Source: Gemmatimonadaceae bacterium (GTDB lineage: Bacteria; Gemmatimonadota; Gemmatimonadetes; Gemmatimonadales; Gemmatimonadaceae). Taken from it: a stretch of DNA of 10,049 nt. The DNA is taken from positions 1-10,049 of the forward strand of contig JACMOE010000726.1 in assembly GCA_014378185.1 (NCBI GenBank), in the 5' to 3' direction. Positions 6,806-10,049 of the stretch are shown here, in pieces. Position 1 is the first letter of the stretch. The number at the start of each line of letters is the position of its first letter. The translations under genes and the position numbers were made by a program. Under the pieces are notes generated by a model. The model was not told where the DNA came from, searched no databases, and saw only the letters and a list, made by a program, of their open reading frames with translations.

Positions 6806-7531
6806 TCAGCTGCGCGACAACCGCAGTTCATCCACGTTGACGCCCGCTGGCGACGTCACCACCCAGTGCACCGCTTCAGCCACCGACTCGGGCGACAGCA
6901 TCTCCGAGCGCGGCGTGAAGCCCGCTTGTTGATCGGGGTCGATCGAATTCCACAGGTCCGTGTCCACGGGCCCTGGTGACACCAGGCTCACCCGCACACC
7001 GCTCGCCTTGAGCTCCGCCCGCAGCACCTCGTGCAGTGCTCGCAGCCCGTACTTGCTGGCGGCGTACGCGGCGTTGCCGGGAAACGCCATGCGGTCCGCA
7101 ATCGACCCGATCGTCACGACATGCCCCAGTCGCGAGGCCGACATCGCCGGCAGCAGCGCCCGGACAACCGCGAACGGCGCCGTCAGGTTCACCGCCAGCG
7201 TCGCGGCGAATGCGTCAACCGACGTGTCACGTGCCGGCGCGACAAAGAACGCGCCCGCGTTGTTCACCACGATACCCGGCGCACCGCCCAGCAATTCGGG
7301 CAGGGAGTCGAGGGCTCGACTCAGGGCCCCGGTATCGCGCACGTCGCACACCAGCGCCACCGCGCCCTCGCCGATTTCCGCCACCAGCGCCGCCAATGCG
7401 TCCGCGTTGCGCGCGAGGAGCGCCACGCGTGCCCCCGACAACGCCAGTCGCCGTGCCACTGCCGCCCCGATGCCGCGCGACGCGCCCGTCACCAGCGCCA
7501 GCCGGCCCGCAAGGGGCCGCGCGGTGCTCAT
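6806..7531 (-). CDS. Short-chain dehydrogenase/reductase, possible sepiapterin reductase
   Basis: 241-residue classical SDR: cofactor loop TGASRGIG (15-22), CDV at 62-64, NNAG (90-93), N115, catalytic S143, and Y156/K160 in YAASK. Arginines at 19 and 41 (LLARN) suggest NADPH over NADH. The C-terminal part reads PGPVDTDLWNSID, then QQAG, MLSPESVAEAV and VDELRLS. From memory this resembles the sepiapterin reductase of Chlorobium (PGAVYTPMW.kvD, MMPEDIA, VEEIiLRP). Placement 3 bases after folE and downstream of a pyruvoyl-tetrahydropterin synthase makes reduction of a pyruvoyl pterin side chain plausible. General SDRs (FabG-like, sugar or steroid-type) share the same core motifs, so the specific role remains inference. 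No clear ribosome site; probably translationally coupled to folE. Confidence 0.9.
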   Translation of the reverse strand: MSTARPLAGRLALVTGASRGIGAAVARRLALSGARVALLARNADALAALVAEIGEGAVALVCDVRDTGALSRALDSLPELLGGAPGIVVNNAGAFFVAPARDTSVDAFAATLAVNLTAPFAVVRALLPAMSASRLGHVVTIGSIADRMAFPGNAAYAASKYGLRALHEVLRAELKASGVRVSLVSPGPVDTDLWNSIDPDQQAGFTPRSEMLSPESVAEAVHWVVTSPAGVNVDELRLSRS

Positions 7532-7534
7532 GCG

Positions 7535-8158
7535 CTAGCGCGAGCTCGAGTAGGCGAGCCGGAGGAATTCGTCGCGCGTCTTGCCATCCTCGCGGAACAC
7601 GCCGCGAAGCGCCGACGTGATCGTACGCGAATTCTGCTTCTCCACCCCGCGCATCATCATGCACATGTGGAACGCCTCGATCACCACCCCCACCCCACGT
7701 GGCTGGAGCACTTCGTCGATCGCCTTCGCCACCTGCTCGGTGAGGCGTTCCTGCACCTGCAGTCGGCGTGCGAACATGTCCACGATGCGCGGCAGTTTCG
7801 ACAGACCCACGATCCGCTTGTTCGGGATGTACGCCACGTGCGCCTTGCCGAAGAAGGGCAGGAGGTGATGCTCGCACAACGAGTAGAGCTCGATGTCGCG
7901 CACCATCACCATGTTCTCGTGCTCCTCCTGGAAGAGCGCATCGCCGACGACACCCTCGAGTGACATGCCGTAACCCCGCGTGAGGAAGCTCATCGCCTTG
8001 GCGACTCGCTCCGGGGTCTTCTGCAGGCCTTCCCGATCCGGATCCTCGCCAAGGAGTGCGAGCTGCGCGCGCACGTGCTCGCCGTAGGCGGAGGTGGTCG
8101 CTGCAGCATCCAGTCGCGGGGAGACGACGCGTGGCGCTGCGGGTGCATGAGCAGTCAT
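7535..8158 (-). CDS. folE: GTP cyclohydrolase I (type IA)
   Basis: Converts GTP to 7,8-dihydroneopterin triphosphate, the first step of folate and biopterin synthesis. 207 residues from ATG 8158. The active-site zinc ligands are all present: C95 and H98 in SLCEHHLLPF, and C166 in EAFHMCMMMRG. GLQKTPERVAKAM (44-56), GLSKLPRIVDMFARR and RGVEKQNS are also family signatures. The N-terminal ~25 residues are variable. Because the zinc cysteines are intact, this is the zinc-dependent IA form rather than MptA/FolE2. ATG 8158 is 4 bases after the synthase stop; GTG at 8170 would overlap that stop and is less likely. The operon position next to a CX5HGH synthase and a reductase suggests that its product feeds tetrahydrobiopterin synthesis; a folate role is not excluded. 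Confidence 0.96.
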   Translation of the reverse strand: MTAHAPAAPRVVSPRLDAAATTSAYGEHVRAQLALLGEDPDREGLQKTPERVAKAMSFLTRGYGMSLEGVVGDALFQEEHENMVMVRDIELYSLCEHHLLPFFGKAHVAYIPNKRIVGLSKLPRIVDMFARRLQVQERLTEQVAKAIDEVLQPRGVGVVIEAFHMCMMMRGVEKQNSRTITSALRGVFREDGKTRDEFLRLAYSSSR

Positions 8159-8162
8159 GGAA

Positions 8163-8582
8163 TCAGTCACCGGTATACTCGACGTAGTTGTTGGACGTTT
8201 CCCAGAGCACGAGGCGCACGAGCGCTGCGGGATGGATCGCGGGTGCGAGCAGGCCCCAGATGGCGACGATGATGTTCTCGGACGTCGGGATGATTCCGTG
8301 CATGAAGGCGACGTCGAGATTGAGGTTCCTGTGATCCATCTTGCTCACAGCCACCTCCTCGACCAGCTGCTTCAACGCTCCCAGGTCGTGCACATAGCCC
8401 GTGCGGTCATCGATGGCGCCACGCACGGAGACGTCGAGGGTGTAGTTGTGCCCATGCCCATTGGGATTGTTGCACTTGCCGAAGAGGCGCACGTTCTCCT
8501 CGTCGGACAGGGCCGGATTGTGCACGCGGTGCCCCGCGTTGAACAGGAGGCGCCGGGTGACGGTGACGTGCGGTGCGGGCAT
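8163..8582 (-). CDS. 6-pyruvoyltetrahydropterin synthase, PTPS-II type (QueD superfamily, COG0720)
   Basis: 139 residues. Converts dihydroneopterin triphosphate to 6-pyruvoyltetrahydropterin if it is a true PTPS. Zinc ligands H18, H43 and H45; catalytic C37, D83 and H84; pterin anchor E128. These correspond to rat H23/H48/H50, C42/D88/H89 and E133 with a constant offset of 5 (rat numbering recalled from memory). The spacing GKCNNPNGHGHN is CX5HGH, the pattern of animal-type PTPS-II, whereas QueD for queuosine has CX3HGH. LSDEENVRLFGKCNNPNGHG is strikingly like mammalian PTPS. Start: ATG 8582 fits the family length; ATG 8609 adds nine residues. Neither has a good ribosome site. First gene of the operon; databases may label it 6-carboxytetrahydropterin synthase. 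Confidence 0.93.
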   Translation of the reverse strand: MPAPHVTVTRRLLFNAGHRVHNPALSDEENVRLFGKCNNPNGHGHNYTLDVSVRGAIDDRTGYVHDLGALKQLVEEVAVSKMDHRNLNLDVAFMHGIIPTSENIIVAIWGLLAPAIHPAALVRLVLWETSNNYVEYTGD

Positions 8583-8696
8583 GGCTCGAGTGGAAGGCGT
8601 GCGGTCCATTATGAATGCGCGGTCGGTGCGCGTCGTTCCCACCGTGGAGTATGAACACGGGGCGCGGGCAGTGCGAGTGCGAAACCGCCGCAGGAC

Positions 8697-8731
8697 AAAA
8701 AACGAGCCCCGCAGCACTGCTGCGGGGCTCG
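8697..8731 (-). terminator. Rho-independent terminator upstream of the pterin operon
   Basis: On the - strand CGAGCCCCGCAGC and GCTGCGGGGCTCG form a perfect 13-bp stem with a 3-base loop, immediately followed by six T (8702-8697). This is the best intrinsic terminator in the window. It points toward the PTPS gene and ends about 90-115 bases before its start, with no gene behind it. It therefore either ends a small RNA or acts as an attenuator in the operon leader. The CAAAAAAC at 8760-8753 is complementary to the terminal GTTTTTTG and could pair with it, offering an alternative fold. Confidence 0.85.
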
Positions 8732-8759
8732 CAAGGAGCAGGAACGGAGAGGGTTTTTT

Positions 8760-8820
8760 GAAGCCCAGTCGTAATAATGAGGCCCTCACCACACCTTCCG
8801 GCTTCCCCCGCACTGAGGGC
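8760..8820 (-). ncRNA. Candidate structured leader RNA (possible H-type pseudoknot)
   Basis: On the - strand GCCCTCA (8820-8814) pairs perfectly with TGAGGGC (8788-8782). GAAGCC (8805-8800), inside that loop, is complementary to GGCTTC (8765-8760) downstream, giving a 7-bp plus 6-bp pseudoknot, followed directly by six A. It lies between a -10-like site and an intrinsic terminator, ahead of pterin genes. I do not recognise a known riboswitch class; in particular it is not an obvious THF, preQ1, SAM or SRP RNA. Pairing this short can arise by chance in GC-rich DNA. Confidence 0.35.
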
Positions 8821-8828
8821 ATGCCGTC

Positions 8829-8841
8829 AGTATAGATTATC
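8829..8841 (-). promoter_or_regulatory. -10-like AT island for the pterin operon or its leader RNA
   Basis: On the - strand two overlapping-phase hexamers occur: GATAAT (8841-8836) and TATACT (8834-8829), each 5 of 6 to TATAAT, in otherwise GC-rich DNA. No convincing -35 lies at 16-18 bases. A start near 8822 would give a leader of about 240 nt before the synthase gene, containing the pseudoknot and terminator. Confidence 0.4.
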
Positions 8842-8959
8842 GAACCCACTCGAAGGACTTATCGGCTCAAAAACGGTACTCTCCGCCCCACGACGTGCTG
8901 ATAGACTGTGGATGGAAGATACGTGCCGGAACACCTCGGGTCAATTCACGGAGCGCCAG

Positions 8960-9142
8960 ATGGATATCGGAATGATCGCGGCATTCGCACTGTTGATTCT
9001 CTGGGCGATCGCCGCCCTGCTGCTGGAGGGGCCAGGGTGGGTGCACCTGTTCCTCACGGTCGGCGTTTCGCTGCTCATCTATCGCATCGTCGTCCGCGGG
9101 AGCCCCAAGGACCCCGTCGTGCGCGCACCGGATCGGAAGTAG
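8960..9142 (+). CDS. Small two-helix membrane protein, Lmo0937/DUF5670-like
   Basis: 60 residues. Two hydrophobic segments, ~5-22 (MIAAFALLILWAIAALLL) and ~27-45 (WVHLFLTVGVSLLIYRIVV), separated by a short glycine-proline turn, then a basic, proline-containing tail (RGSPKDP, RAPDRK). The pattern LLILWAIA, then HLFLTVGVSLLIYRI, matches the tiny Lmo0937/DUF5670 membrane proteins, whose function is unknown and which are often linked with stress. ATG 8960 is chosen for GGAG 6 bases upstream; the open frame extends upstream to 8777, but that part reads as non-coding. Divergent from the pterin operon and convergent with the acetyltransferase, with a 17-base gap. Confidence 0.8.
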   Translation: MDIGMIAAFALLILWAIAALLLEGPGWVHLFLTVGVSLLIYRIVVRGSPKDPVVRAPDRK

Positions 9143-9157
9143 CGGCACCTGCGCCGC
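9142..9157. terminator. Short hairpin between convergent genes (weak)
   Basis: GCGGC (9142-9146) pairs with GCCGC (9153-9157) around a 6-base loop in the 17-base gap between convergent stops. The 5-bp stem has no T-run, so it is only a weak terminator candidate. Confidence 0.25.
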
Positions 9158-9159
9158 GC

Positions 9160-10049
9160 CTAGATCTCCCAGTTCGACAGCAGCAGGCCACCCAGGGACC
9201 GCTGCTCGTGGTGGCCGTCGAGCGACATGCGGAGGTCGGTCCATCGCACGCGCGCGCCCAGCGCGATCAGCCGCTGGTAGAGTGCGGTGTACTCGCCCTG
9301 TACCCTCAGCGCCACGCGGCGCGTTCCGCTCCGCTTCGCGAGATCGCACAACGCGCTGAGCATGAGATCGAACGACGCTTCGCGCAGCAACACCAGCTTC
9401 AACACGCGCAGTTCCTCGCGCGCTCGGCCCTCCACCAATGGCGCCGTGTGGCAGAGCGCGTATCCGACGATGGTGTCGTGCTCGCGCAGCAGCAGCGTGT
9501 CGCCCAGCGACAGTTCGTCGGTGAGTTCGATCTCGCGCGTGAAGTCGTAGCCCGGCGCCATCTGGTCCACGAGCGCGCGCATCGCGACCAGCGCGTCGTC
9601 CCGGTCGCGCATGCTCATGCGGCCGAGCAGGTCTGGCGTTTCGTCCGCGCCCCTGGCATCCACGGTGAGGGTGATGGTCATGCGGCCGGGTACGAATCCG
9701 AGCGAGGAGTAGAAGCCGATATTGTCCATTGTACGAGGCATGGTCTCGAGGCCGATGACGCGCGCGCCAGTCTCACGCAGCCAGGCAATGCCCCGCTCCA
9801 CGACGGCCTTTCCCGTGCCACTTGACTGGAGTTCCGTTCGGACTGCGAGCGGCCCCATCCATCCTTCCGCGCCCGACCGATGGACCATGTTGAAGGCGGC
9901 GATGTCGCCGCGACCGCCGCCGTCCCGCCAGATCATCGCGCCGGCTGCCGCATCCTCGATGGCGTAGCGCCAGATCTTCGGATTGAGGTTCGGCACCCGC
10001 ACGCCAACCATGCCATCGCGGCGATACCGCTCGGTGAAGGCATCGCTGA
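9160..10049 (-). CDS. Tandem GNAT-family N-acetyltransferase (5' end outside window)
   Basis: At least 295 residues are visible and the frame stays open to the window edge; the 12 codons before ATG 10011 (SDAFTERYRRDG) look coding, so the true start lies beyond 10049. The first half is a GNAT fold: strands around WRYAIED and GAMIWRD, MGPLAVRTE, then the acetyl-CoA loop QSSGTGKAVV (R/Q-x-x-G-x-G/A), with NIGFYSSLGFVPG as the usual C-terminal block. The second half (IVGYALCHTAP, VLKLVLLREASFDLMLSAL, ALYQRLIALGARVRW) repeats the fold without a clear acetyl-CoA loop and ends in a short tail. Such tandem GNATs often have one active and one degenerate half. Substrate unknown. Convergent with the small membrane protein gene. 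Confidence 0.87.
   Translation of the reverse strand, partial: SDAFTERYRRDGMVGVRVPNLNPKIWRYAIEDAAAGAMIWRDGGGRGDIAAFNMVHRSGAEGWMGPLAVRTELQSSGTGKAVVERGIAWLRETGARVIGLETMPRTMDNIGFYSSLGFVPGRMTITLTVDARGADETPDLLGRMSMRDRDDALVAMRALVDQMAPGYDFTREIELTDELSLGDTLLLREHDTIVGYALCHTAPLVEGRAREELRVLKLVLLREASFDLMLSALCDLAKRSGTRRVALRVQGEYTALYQRLIALGARVRWTDLRMSLDGHHEQRSLGGLLLSNWEI

Larger units (their letters stand above)
8583..8959. promoter_or_regulatory. Regulatory region between pterin operon and small membrane protein
   Basis: 377 bases with no convincing coding sequence. On the - strand in transcription order it holds an AT island with -10-like hexamers (8829-8841), a possible pseudoknot (8760-8820), an intrinsic terminator (8697-8731) and a GC-rich stretch up to the synthase start. 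On the + strand it should carry the promoter of the gene at 8960; TAGACT (8902-8907) is a weak -10 candidate without a good -35. GGAG (8950-8953) is that gene's ribosome site. Confidence 0.6.

Noticed and set aside
7532..7541. 10-base perfect palindrome GCGCTAGCGC over the folE stop
   Set aside because: No partner repeat and no known site; explained by the folE end and SDR start junction, apart from the CTAG note.
7031..7963. 310-residue open frame on + strand
   Set aside because: Antisense to the SDR and folE, both certain; composition Arg/His/Gln-rich.
8731..8823. SRP RNA, because GCCGGAAGG resembles part of its apical loop
   Set aside because: The surrounding conserved GGUCAGG and AGCAGCC blocks are absent.
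8583..8849. N-terminal extension of the PTPS gene through the open frame to 8849, including an ATG at 8822
   Set aside because: The added residues have no family similarity and would place an intrinsic terminator inside the coding sequence; lack of stops is explained by high GC.
8908..9825. 305-residue open frame on + strand
   Set aside because: Overlaps the small membrane protein in another frame and is antisense to the GNAT gene, which has real motifs.

Overview
GC-rich bacterial chromosomal DNA with tightly packed genes and no mobile elements, CRISPR arrays, tRNAs or rRNAs that I can see. The gene set best suggests a free-living Gram-negative bacterium: NAD-dependent DNA ligase, a probable lipoprotein with Ig-like folds, a FadD15-type acyl-CoA ligase, a V4R protein and a pterin operon. 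My best guess is Gemmatimonadota or a neighbouring phylum. That is an impression from gene style, not a demonstrated placement. CTAG is almost absent: by eye I find four sites, all at stop codons.

Left part (1-1972): the 3' two-fifths or so of ligA, then a stand-alone V4R (4-vinyl reductase type) domain protein on the + strand. This runs tail-to-tail into a purine-type phosphoribosyltransferase on the - strand. The two genes share one CTAG as stop codon on both strands.

Middle (2188-6134, + strand): a compact three-gene unit of TPR protein, ParA-type ATPase without ParB, and secreted Ig-like (probable lipo)protein, joined by a zero-base junction (TAG/GTG) and a 4-base ATGA overlap. A long-chain fatty acyl-CoA ligase follows. 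It ends in a 15-bp hairpin lying between convergent genes.

Right part (6151-8870, - strand): the most interesting region. A four-gene operon runs right to left with gaps of 4, 3 and 16 bases: a 6-pyruvoyltetrahydropterin synthase with the CX5HGH signature, GTP cyclohydrolase I (folE), a short-chain dehydrogenase whose tail resembles bacterial sepiapterin reductases, and a Trm112-like zinc-ribbon protein with a degenerate methyltransferase-like domain. The first three match the GTP to tetrahydrobiopterin route. About 240 bases of leader precede the operon, with a -10-like AT island, a possible pseudoknot and a strong intrinsic terminator before the first gene. This looks like attenuation or a small RNA.

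Right edge: a 60-residue two-helix membrane protein of the Lmo0937/DUF5670 type (+), convergent with a tandem GNAT acetyltransferase (-) that runs off the window.
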